From Apostichopus japonicus (taxonomy: Eukaryota; Echinodermata; Holothuroidea; Aspidochirotida; Stichopodidae), in NCBI RefSeq assembly GCF_037975245.1, contig NC_092569.1:29660168-29724167 (forward strand): a stretch of DNA of 64,000 nucleotides, read 5' to 3'. The position numbers and the translations under genes were made by a program. Numbering within the stretch: position 1 is the stretch's first letter; each line of letters starts with the position of its first letter. The notes under the pieces were generated by a model that worked only from the letters and a program-made list of their open reading frames with translations, had not been told where the DNA came from and ran no database searches. Below, in pieces: positions 1-10,095 of this stretch.

Positions 1-394
1 GAGTTATTTAATTGAGCTATTAGATAGCTGACAGCCGGTCACCTTTTTACAAACAAAATCATAAAAGTGAATCTACAAATCTGCCATCTGAGAACAATTC
101 TTCAAAAATAATAAATTGGGCAACCATAAGCACACTTGAAAACACTTTAAAAAACTTAATACATTCAACGTACAATATGCAAATGAGGTAACACAAGTAC
201 TAGATATTACTTGAATACAAAAATAACGTACATATGGTTGGAAACATATTCCAAACTGTGTATTTAATACTATATTTGTTAGCAAAGTGTAAAACATTTT
301 GCTCGGTATATATTTGAGAGTGAATTAAATAAAGTTGGTCATTATACTATACTGGACGCAATATAGCTGGAGACCCTGCCTCCAACAGGTTGAT
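1..394. other. AT-rich intergenic sequence, nothing recognised
   Basis: No open frame with coding character, no splice-flanked exon and no recognisable transposon end was seen on either strand. Confidence 0.5.
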
Positions 395-600
395 TTAATG
401 AACAAAACTCATTCCTTGGCAAAATATTGTATTTTCAAAATGTGCTGCCTTTGCGATGGAAAACACACCATTGTTATTACGGTGAATTTGAAAGATTTCC
501 TCATTTGTTCCAAATAATCTCGATTTATACATTGCTTTGACAGTCGTCTGCGACAAGCCAAATTTGCTGGTAACTTCAGACAACGTTTACAATTGTTTTT
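395..600. repeat. Diverged partial copy of the repeat that starts the 1.67-kb tandem units
   Basis: The stretch around 500-585 (key string GACAAGCCAAATTTGCTGG) matches the sequence near 800-890 and again near 2480-2565, so this is a third, older and shorter copy of the same repeat. A 62-codon minus-strand frame here vaguely resembles a helix-turn-helix (KFGLSQTTV). It is not intact in the other copies, so I do not call a gene. Confidence 0.55.
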
Positions 601-698
601 TTATACGATAAGAGTAAATTTAACATATTTGTGTGAAAACCTAGCTAAAGATATCATGCTTTGGCAAAAAAAACATGATAATAATATAAGAACTTTCT

Positions 699-2370
699 GT
701 ACTTGATGAAGTTTGAGACACAAACAAGATCTTGGCTAAACTTTGTTTCTTGACAATGTTTTCTTTTTTTCTATGAAAAGAAAACAGAAGATGTCGAAAC
801 ATTTGCTCCTTAGTTCCGAATAATCTCGAACGACTAATAGCATTCAAAGTTGTCTAGGACAAGCCAAATTTGCTGGTAACTTCACACACATTAACAAATA
901 TTTTGTATTTTGACAGTAATTGTGTGATAACCAGACCAAGGGAATAACGTTCTAGTATTAAAAATATAATAATGAAAATTTCTCGAAGCAGATGAGAGGT
1001 AATATCTTTTTGGTTATTTTTCAATTTGACAGACGTAATCTCAATGTTGAGGCATAATAATCCTTACCCACAACATCTTTAGTTTATGTTAAAACTCTTG
1101 AGGACATTATTTGTTTTTAAAAAAGTGGATTTCAAATTTATTTCTAATGACATAGTAATGCGTGGAAGCGATTATAAATTTAAATATGGTATAGCATTTA
1201 CATTCTAGCGTAGTTTAACAGCAGAATGCATTATGTTTATTTTATTTTGAAGAAATACTTTTGCATTAGGTAACTTTTACTAAAAGAGTATTTCAACAAG
1301 TAGATGTCAAAATGAAACAAAAAAGATTTTTAATTAAATGGCTTGGACAATTGAACATATAACATATGTTGGAATATAACTATTTGAACATTATACGTAA
1401 GTCCTATTTGTTATAAGAAACTGACAAATAAATATGATGAAATGAGGTTATGAAAACAGGGAATATAGAAGGAATAACAGGTTTAGTGTTTCCTTCTCCT
1501 CCAGTGGGAAATAGAATACCGACAATCTTTTCCTAACATATCATAAATTTTTGTTGTTAATAACCTGTGCTTTATGAAAATGTACAAACAAAAACTTGGC
1601 AAAACTATATATATATATATTTATATGTTATCGGGAAGTCGCAGTGAAGGAAATGGTGATATGACATTTGCATGGGTTTGCGTGACTTTAAGAATTGATA
1701 TAGAAATACGTTTTGAAATTTGTTTTCTATAGGTGTTCGATTAAAAAATAAATGTCAGTGCCTGAATACGGAACACGTCACTTCGTATACTAACTCAATA
1801 CAGAGAGCAAAGTGTTTCACACAAGTAAGAGAGAAACAGTGAATTCTTATGATCATCGTTACAGATAGTAGGGTGAATTTGAAAATGTGGAAAGTGAACA
1901 TTTCAAAGTTTATATTCACACAAAGCATGATCAATAAATGACACGTTTGTAATCTAGAACTAAATAATTTACGCTCGGCTAAGTATTTTTAGCATGTCCT
2001 TCAAATAATTTAAATTTCACTTAAGCTTTTACATCCCCTCCATTATTTATGTGAAACGATGTGAGTTTGAATTCGAAATTGATTATCTGTCTGTACGATC
2101 GGTTTATGTCGGTTTGAATGGATCTAATTTAAAGGCGTGAGAAGCATACCATTTCAATTGGCTGAGATATAGTAATAGTCTAAACATATGCAAATGTGTC
2201 TTTACTCAAAATAATTAACATTATACAAACAATTCTCTTCGTGCAATTTAATAAGAAATATTCTATTTGAGTGAAACGAAAAAGAAAAATAGGGACAATT
2301 ATCAAAACTGTCAACAACTATAAAATATTTTTTTGGCCGATTTACTTTTGCAAGATATTTTCAAATAAGA
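699..2370. repeat. 1.67-kb tandem duplication, copy 1
   Basis: This block aligns along its whole length with 2375-4047 at an offset of about 1,676 bases. Shared landmarks include TCTCGAACGACTAATAGCAT, GGGAAGTCGCAGTGAAGGAA and AGGGACAATTATCAAAACTG. The copies differ by scattered substitutions and small indels, so the duplication is not recent. No coding frame is conserved between them. It appears to be noncoding spacer or the body of an unidentified repeat. Confidence 0.9.
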
Positions 2371-2374
2371 TTGA

Positions 2375-4047
2375 GTACTTGATTAAGTTTGAGAAACAAA
2401 ATTAATAGTTTGGCTAAACTTTGTTTCTTGACAATGTTTTCGTTTTTTCTATGAAAAGAAAATAGAAGAAGTCGAAACATTTCCTCCTTAGTTCCGAATA
2501 ATCTCGAACGACTAATAGCATTCAAAGTTGTCTAGGACAAGCCAAATTCGCTGGTAACTTGACACACATTAACAAATAAATTTTGTTTTGACAGTAATCG
2601 TGTGATAACCAGACCAAGGAAATGACGTTCTAGTATTTAAACTATAATAATGAAAATTTCTCGAAGCAGATGAGAGGAAATATCTGTTTGGTTCTTTTTC
2701 AATTTGTCAGACGTAATCTCAATGTTGAGGCATAACAAGTCTTACCCACAACATCTCCAGTTTGTGTTAAAACTCTTGATACGTTATTATTTTTTTTTAA
2801 ATGGATTTTAAATCTGTTTCTAATGGCATAGTTCTGCGTGGCAGCGATTATAAATTTAAATATGGTGTGGCATTTACATTTCTAGCGTAGTGTAACAGCA
2901 GAATGCTTTATGTTTATTCTATTTTGACGAAATACTTTTGCATAAGGTAACTTTTACTAAAAGAGTATTTCAACAAGTAGATTTCAAAATGAAACAAAAA
3001 AGATTTATAATTAAAAGGCTGGGACAATTGAACATATAACATATGTTTGAATATAAATAAATGAACATTATACGTATTTGTTAAAAGAAACTGACCAAAA
3101 AAATATGATGAAATGAGGTTATGAAAACAGGAAAAATAGAAGAAATAACAAATTTAGTTTTTCCTTCTCATCCAGTGGGAAATAAAACACCGACAATCGT
3201 TTCCTAAAATTTCATAATTTTTTTGTTATTTGTAACCTGTGCTTTATGAAAAATGTACAAAAAAAAACGTGGCAAAACTATGTATATATATGTATATGTT
3301 ATTGGGAAGTCGCAGTGAAGGAAATGGTGAAATGACGTTCAATTTGGAAGGGTTCGCGTGACGTTAAGAATTGATATAGAAATACGCTTTGAAGTTGGTT
3401 TGTTTAGGTGTTCTGTTAAAAAATAAATGTCAGTGTCTGAATAAGGAACACGTCATTTCGTATACTAACTCAATAAGGCGAGCAAACTGTTTCACACAAG
3501 TCAGAGAGAAACAGTGAATTCTTATGATCATCGTTACAGATTGTAGGGTGAATTTTAAAATGTGGATAGTGAACATTTCAAAGTTTATATTCACACAAAG
3601 CATGATCAATAAATGAATCGTTTGTAATCTAGAACTAAGTAATTTACGCTCTGCTAAGTTATATATTTAGCATGTCCTTCAAATGATTAAAATTTCACTT
3701 CAGCCTTTACATCCCACCATCATTTATATAAACGATGTGAGTTTGAATTCGAAATTGATTATCTGTCTGTACGATCGGTTTCTGTCGGATTGACATGATC
3801 TATTTAAAGGTGTAAGAGGCATACCATTTAACTTGGCTGAGATATAGTAATAGTGTTCAAAATATCAAAAATGTGCTTTTACTCAAAATAATTAACATTA
3901 TATAAAACATTCTCCTTGTGTAATTTAATAAGAAATATTCTCTTCGAGTGAAACGAAAAAGAAAAATAGGGACAATTATCAAAACTGTCAACAACTATGA
4001 AATATTTTTTTGGCCGATTCACTTTTGCAAGACATTTTCAAATAAGT
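2375..4047. repeat. 1.67-kb tandem duplication, copy 2
   Basis: Direct repeat of 699-2370, head to tail with only a few bases between the units. Alignment stops sharply near 4047, after the string shared with 2330-2370 (TTTTGGCCGATT...TTTTCAAATAAG). A 96-codon frame begins near the copy end and runs into unique sequence. It has no counterpart in copy 1 and no recognisable domain. Confidence 0.9.
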
Positions 4048-5490
4048 GATTTTTCCGAGACTTCTTCAATTAGAGTAGCTACATGTAAACAAAGTCGACA
4101 GTGTAACCACAGTCGACAAAGCCATTCTAAACGTCTTTATATCATATCAAGTGAATACTACTTCCTTATGTACCTTGGTCAATTGTTTGGATTTTTGGCA
4201 GATTTATGTCAAATGAACCGTACAGATGTTGTCACCGAAGCAAAATTAATTCAAAATCTGAGACACACTGTGCGTTCTGTGTATTGAGAATATCTATATA
4301 AATATGAAATCATAAAGCTTGGCAAGCGTTGTATATTTGTTTTGTAATTTGGAAATTGTGTCGGGAGAAGCAGCCGAAAGGGAACTAAAGGGGACAGAAA
4401 GTGAAATAAAATTGCTTTTGTACAGATAAGAGTCACATTACGATGTAACATCAACTAAACAAATATACAGAAAAAAAAATACAATACTTTCTACGATGAA
4501 ATAAAGTTTGCCTTAGCAAGACTGCGTCAATCAATTATTCACAGGCAGTAACAAGTGTACTGTGATATTGCGAAGTAAACTAAAGTTAACTTTTTGTCCT
4601 CTCCTAGTTACAAAAACTAATTCTATAGTTGCTCCAGAATTATGGGTTCAACCAGTCACATTGAAAGTTGTCAAGTTCTCTACAAGTTGTAGCTACACAA
4701 TTAAACTTGCCTAAATTAAACTTTAAAATCGCTAGGAATTGTCATAGACAAGTAAAATATTTGTCAAACTAGTCTGCTATTGAATTCAAAATTTATTAAT
4801 GCAAAATGGTAAGACGTCCTTTGTTGAATGAAATCTTAGTACATATTTGAGATACACAATTCATGGAAATTAACTGAGGTATCAATAGTGATTGGAGGTT
4901 AAATTAATCAGGAAATGCGCATTTATGCATTGCAAACGTTAACTTACTATTTGAAATCCTGATATTTAATTTTTTTAAAGGACCCGTTTGTGTGAGAAAG
5001 TGATTCAAATATTTCAGGTACCAATAGGATCAGTGATTTAAATTATTAAGTTTCATGAATAAACTATTATATTTACTAGGATATGAGCTGTGAAGTCATT
5101 GCGTTTACAAAATATGATGTAGGTAAGATAAGCATTGATAAAAAAAAATTGAAAAAGCTATTCGAGGCCATATACTGTTCCAAGCAGTGACGTTTTTAGA
5201 CTTATTTTAAATTTGTTCACTCTTTTCAAATATAAGAACAAATTTAATATTTCAACTTTATTCTTATTTAAGTTTTGAAAAATATGGTGATTGAATATAG
5301 ATTGAGGACTCTAAGTTAGTTTGATTTAAATTGAGACTTTCATGTTTACATTTGTTGGGTTTAATAGTTTCGACCTAATTTTTTTAACTTTTAATATTTG
5401 GAATAAGAGAGTATTACTTTTCAAATAATTCACGTTTATTTCTAAAATTGTTTCCATCCGTTAGCACAAAACAGAAGGGAAAAGGCGAAA
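4048..5490. other. AT-rich intergenic sequence, nothing recognised
   Basis: No exon, transposon terminus or structured repeat was recognised. Short open frames are isolated and show no family motif. Confidence 0.45.
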
Positions 5491-5494
5491 ATTT

Positions 5495-6110
5495 CTGTAG
5501 GACGTGCACATTTGGACAAGAACCGTTAATATAACATATTTCTTGCCGAGGGGATACAAATACATGTGAAATTTTAGTGTTACGAGAGATTCTTAAGAAA
5601 GAATGATAGATTCTAATAACAGCAAGTTAAATGCTTCAAAATTGCCTTTGAAATTAAATTGAAGTTTAAGACACTAACATTAGATGTTCCTTATTTTAAT
5701 GCGTAATATCAAATTATTATAACAAGTAAAATGTACTTTTTATATAGAAATTGTTAATCGGTTCTATTTCAGACATACCGTGCACATTTCATATATCAGG
5801 TAATTACCGTAACACGAATGAAACTTTGCCAGTATTTTTTGAAGACGTGGACATTTGAAAAGAAAGTGTTAAATTACATTAACTCTCGCCGATGGGCTAA
5901 CCATCCATGTGGAATTCGGGGGTTACTAGAGATTCTTAAGAAAGAAAGATAGACTATAATTACATTTGAATTTAAAATGCAGCTTAAATGCAGTGTATTA
6001 ACCTTATTTTAATAACTAATAACAAAGTTTGTAACGAGTAACATGTATTCGTTTTAATAGAGGTTGTTATTTAATTCTATATCAGAGAATTCATGTATAC
6101 AGTTTGTGGA
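5495..6110. repeat. Diverged tandem pair, about 345-bp spacing
   Basis: The sequence around 5499-5800 is repeated at about 5850-6110. Anchors are GAGATTCTTAAGAAAGAA (near 5586 and 5931), a 'cttgccgaggggat' / 'ctcgccgatgggct' pair, and a 'gacgtgcacatttg' / 'gacgtggacatttg' pair. The copies are clearly diverged, and no coding frame is conserved. Confidence 0.75.
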
Positions 6111-6312
6111 AGATCCACAACAGGTGCTTTGTCTAAAACAGTGAGGTAGTTGCAGCAGTATTTGATACGACCACAAGTTGAAAGCGTTTCCCTTTACGAA
6201 GGACATAATAAATTAGTCGTACATGAAAGCAACTTGATAGCTGTACACGTCAAAATTTAGAGACAAAAATAGTTGAAATATATGAGATGAAAAGCAAAGT
6301 TTTAAGACTTAC

Positions 6313-6393
6313 CATTTCTGATCCAAGTGAATTCCATAACGTCAACACTGTCAAGAAACTTTGACAAACTTGTCTCCCAAAAAATTTCGCCAT
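6313..6393 (-). pseudogene. Orphan first exon (signal peptide), paralogue of gene B exon 1 (locus A)
   Basis: Reading leftward from ATG at 6391-6393, 27 codons encode a signal-peptide-like segment (MAKFFGRQVCQSFLTVLTLW, then NSLGSEM) ending at a consensus donor GTAAGT. Gene B exon 1 has the same length, the same ending and the same donor, and the upstream sequence is also related ('atgctacggatg' versus 'agtacggatg'). Thus an exon and its 5' flank were duplicated. No fibrinogen-type exon follows between here and position 1, and the sequence matching gene B's next microexon seems to have lost both splice sites. Most likely this is a duplicated 5' fragment. A gene continuing past the left edge is possible. 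Confidence 0.6.
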
Positions 6394-6399
6394 GATTGT

Positions 6400-7067
6400 A
6401 GCAAATCAATTCTAAAGAAGAAAAGTTTAGGAGAATGATCGTCTCTGAAGCGTAAAGATGGTAATGATATAGGAGCTTGGGGGTGACCATCAAACGACTG
6501 AAATGACAGGAATGCTACGGATGCTCATCCATACCATCGTAGGAAAAATATGAACTTTGTTACTGCGCATGATCTAATCGGAAAAGTCGATAAGACCATT
6601 GTAGGCGTCCGTTAACGAGGCGTGTCAAGTGACAATGGAAAAGAAGTATAACGTTCAAGTTGCTGTTCAACAAGTAGTGGAAAATTCCTGTAAAGGGTAT
6701 TTAGTACGTTTGTTCAATCCAAGTTTAGAATCGGTTGTTTTCTGTCGCTGTTTTATTGTGTTATATTCTATTTGCTATTCACACCTTAGCAGTATAGTCA
6801 ATATGAAAAGTTTAATTACCCCTTCTCGCAGTTACTTCATTTGACTTTATAAACTAAGTTTGGAACTAAATTGTAATCTAACCGCAATATACTTTCAGTC
6901 ACCATATATTTTCCAACCTAGCCTCGCGCTAAACTATGATGAACAGGTCAATTTGGGTTTGGTACAAATGCAATGACATATCCCTATCAATCTATATAAA
7001 ATAAGGTTAGTATCAGGTAATCATTAACGCTCAGGTGCTGTTTTTCTGCTTATCGGTAACTAAGGAG
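6400..7067. other. Presumed 5' flank of locus A and intergenic sequence
   Basis: The part nearest the exon (about 6400-6560) is recognisably related to the gene B upstream flank (21,975-22,140). The rest holds nothing I recognise. A 71-codon plus-strand frame at 6629-6844 has no recognisable domain. Confidence 0.4.
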
Positions 7068-7368
7068 CCGATTCACACAGAGATTACAGTAACTATTGTA
7101 AATTTACAGTTTTGTACCACAGTAACAACTGGATCGCGCTGATAAATCTGATACATCGGTAGCATGTGCTATTAGGATTACAGTAAGATATGAGGATATG
7201 TGTAATACCACAACATGAATTAAACTGGATTTGTTGGGATGATACGTATCCTCAGTTCTTACTGTAATCCTAATAGCACATGCTACCGATTTCTATCACG
7301 ATCCAGTTTTTACTGTGGTACAAAACTTTAAGATTTGTAGTAGTTTCTGTGTTCTCTGTGTGTATCGG
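7068..7368. mobile_element. Foldback MITE with long terminal inverted repeats
   Basis: The left arm (7068 to about 7190) and the right arm (about 7255-7368) are inverted copies. CCGATTCACACAGAGA at the left end pairs with the right end read backwards, and 'gtagcatgtgctattagga' pairs with 'tcctaatagcacatgctac' in the interior. The arms are over 100 bp and flank about 60 bp of unrelated centre. There is no transposase frame, so it is non-autonomous. No clear target-site duplication was seen. A related single arm lies at 63,803-63,876. Confidence 0.85.
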
Positions 7369-8753
7369 GTGAACTATGAGAAACACAATAGTAAGGGTCA
7401 ACTTGAGAACAAGTTCAATATACTTCAGGATTTCAAATTCTATATTAATACAACATTGCTCGTGCGCTAATAGGCGTGTTGCAGAATAGAGGAAGCTAGT
7501 AGCCCCATATAGGGTAATATTTATTATTACCTCATACACGATAGTATGAGATCTCATAAACATCAGCCCTTTTTTGTTTACGTCTTTCCTGTTGAGCTTG
7601 ATGATTAATAATTGTAATATTTTTGTTAGAATAATTCCAAAGATTGATTCCAGGATGATTCCATGGTATGAAAATTGATTACGATGTTTCCTATTCTTCA
7701 TTATTTAGGGAAAGTTGATGCTCTCCAGTTTAGTATTTAACACACGAATAGTGTCCAGTTAGTGTTCATATTGGACAATACTGTCCAATAGCGTCCATAG
7801 TGTCGATCCGAGTTGTCCATTTTCAGCTCCCAACAGTTGCGCTAACCAGTTTTTCATTCTACATTGTCTACGTATGTCTGGTCTGATAAGAATGAATTTA
7901 CCTAAACTATTTCGTGTTGAGGTATAAATAAAAGTGATCCACCCTGTTTCTTTATTTCATGTCTTCCGGAGACACAAGGTAAAGTCCTGTCTTTTCCGTT
8001 CCCTCTATATTACATTCAATTTAGGCTATTTAATTGGAAATAATGAGTTCTCAAACAGTTCTAGTAACATGTGATCTTTGATCACAAAAATCACATCATA
8101 GCAGGATTCCTGGTGTAGTGCTGTGGTACAGTGAAAGGCAGGTTTTGTCTACATTATTCGAAATAATACCAATGACAGCAATCCGACAATATAAAATATA
8201 CTGAAACGTCAAGAGTTTCACTTTGAATGAATATTCTAGAGGTTTTCATATTTATCGCAATAAAAGAAATATGCAAAACAGCATTTCACCGAGGCATATA
8301 CCCATACCATCTGCATGTAATGAGAAAAGGAAATTTGAACTCTGGGCACTATGCGGATGCCTCTCTGTCAAACCTATTGATTTTGAAATCATAAAAAAAT
8401 GCAACGATTATTTTTTTCCATTCCAAACTCATACAATAATTAAACATGTTGCTCTGTGTGTTAGCCTTCCATCCTAGTCATTACTAACCGGCTTTAGCAG
8501 CTATATTTGTCTCAGTTTCATTATACCTGATCGATTGCTTTCTCTAACCCTCCGTTTTAACTAGTTACAAAACTATATATTTAATGACTCTACATACGTT
8601 TATGTAAATAGTCTGAAATAGTGTTACACTGTAATGGCTAAGAAGGTGTATTTCCTTAAAACCAAACGGACTCAGAGATAAAGGCTCTTGAAATAATATG
8701 GTTATATCTCTGACGTCATACCCAAATTCATACTGCTTAAAATTCGGTGGTGT
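7369..8753. other. Intergenic sequence, nothing recognised
   Basis: Contains a short patch of imperfect 'gtccaatag / gtccatag' repeats near 7745-7810 and a few isolated open frames. A 143-codon minus frame at 7270-7701 starts in this patch and runs into the MITE arm. It has no family motif and I do not accept it as a gene. Confidence 0.45.
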
Positions 8754-8757
8754 GTAG

Positions 8758-9871
8758 TGTTACGAGGGACCATTGTGGCCTAGCGCTGGTCGCTGCTAGT
8801 GAGGAACCTAGTGTTACATTATAGAAAGTATTTGAAATGGCCTACGTGACAAAATCAATATTTGAGAAATTAGGTCGGGTTAACGTGTCAGGATGTTATT
8901 TATGTGATGAGCAATACACGATTGTTCTGGTATATTCCTTGTGATGACACGCTGGTCTCGGGTTAGCGTCGGTTTACGTGAAATCGCGTGTAAGCTGTGC
9001 ACACATCTTCGTGGATTCTCTGGAATGTTCGCGAGATATGCAAAGGACTTCCGCGAACGTAGAAACTGGGTCGAGTTGTTACTCAGGTGTATCGAGAAAG
9101 ATCTAGATGATTCTTGACCTGGCGAATCGTATATAAACCCTCCCAGATCGGAGAGTTTCTCGGTTTCTGAACGAATACAAGCGACGACACATATTATACC
9201 ATTCTACTATATATCGTCAGTGCTCAACTGCCAGTAGTTTCTGAGGGATTGAGATATCGATACCAAGATTGATTCTACACTTCCATTCAGAAGTTTGAAG
9301 AGGACTTTGCTGTGAAACTACAGTTTTCCAGTCTTTATTTCGGAGAAGGTGAAGAATTTCTGTCTCCGTTGAGGAAGTTCGTTACGCCAGGGGTTGGTAG
9401 CTATAAAGCTAATTTTGGACTGACTCTGGTAATATTTAGTCGGCGAGAAGTTCGACTTGTGCTTCACTCGATTGTGGCTGGAAGTCCGTCTTCTATTTTG
9501 GAGCATCGCCGGAAAGAAGGTGACTGCTGTTTCTGGGATCGCGAGAAACTTCGTCGGGGACCAGTGAATTTCGCGGTACAACGGACCGAGAATCGTCGTC
9601 ATCAAGGTCGTGGCCGCTGAGGGATATCGCCGTTGGAAGAGACCAGCGTGTTTTAAAGTGTATCCTATCTTGTTAAGTTTGTGAGTAATTTTCTATATAT
9701 TTGTAATTACCATTTGTTGTTGTTGGTTCAAACTCCATTGTTCAATATAGTTTACGTTCTCATTCAAATTCTCTAGACTCGTCAATTTGTCTGTGTTCCT
9801 TACGGAAACGAACCCAGGCTTGTGTCTCGTTAAAAATTAATTATCGAGACCCCTCGCATTCCAACGTAACA
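8758..9871 (+). mobile_element. Solo LTR of a retrotransposon, 1,114 bp, with target-site duplication
   Basis: The ends are TGTTACG at 8758 and CGTAACA at 9871, a 7-bp terminal inverted repeat with the TG...CA rule of LTRs. Both sides are flanked by GTAG (8754-8757 and 9872-9875), a perfect 4-bp target-site duplication. The block is richer in G+C than its surroundings and carries a TATA box (TATATAAA, 9130-9137) about one third of the way in, as expected for an LTR promoter. No gag/pol sequence or second LTR is present, so this is a recombination product. The 102-codon plus frame at 9312-9620 lies wholly inside and is not a gene. The superfamily is undetermined; a 4-bp duplication is compatible with Gypsy or BEL. 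Confidence 0.88.
9130..9137 (+). promoter_or_regulatory. TATA box of the solo LTR
   Basis: TATATAAA in a GC-richer context inside the LTR. By analogy with LTR promoters, transcription would start about 30 bases downstream. Activity is not shown. Confidence 0.55.
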
Positions 9872-9889
9872 GTAGTAAGAATTAAATGT

Positions 9890-10095
9890 CGTTTCGCTTA
9901 ATCTGTAAATCAAATAAGTATATACGATGAAGTGCTGTTTTATACCCTCGAGTTATAAGTGATAAAGATAACAACAGGCCAACCCGTTGGAAAATCCAGA
10001 ACAGTGACAAAACCCTCCAGCCGCCACCTTGATTCGAACCCGGGCCTCTCACCTTATATGCGGACAGCCCAATCATATGTACAAACACCTGATGT
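9890..10095 (-). mobile_element. tRNA-derived SINE (minus orientation)
   Basis: Read on the minus strand, the element has a tRNA-like head with an anticodon-arm-like 'gtccgcatataaggtgag' and a perfect B box GGTTCGAATC (10,031-10,040). An unrelated tail follows. A related head with 'gtccgcatataaagcgga' is at about 16,015-16,075. The 5' boundary is approximate. Confidence 0.65.

Noticed and set aside
395-583. Possible helix-turn-helix peptide (KFGLSQTTV) resembling transposase N-termini
   Set aside because: Too short, and the frame is not maintained in the related copies at 800 and 2480.
7270-7701. 143-codon minus frame
   Set aside because: Runs into the MITE arm, has no recognisable domain and no splice context.
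9312-9620. 102-codon plus frame and its antisense partner
   Set aside because: Lies entirely inside the solo LTR; open because of local G+C content.
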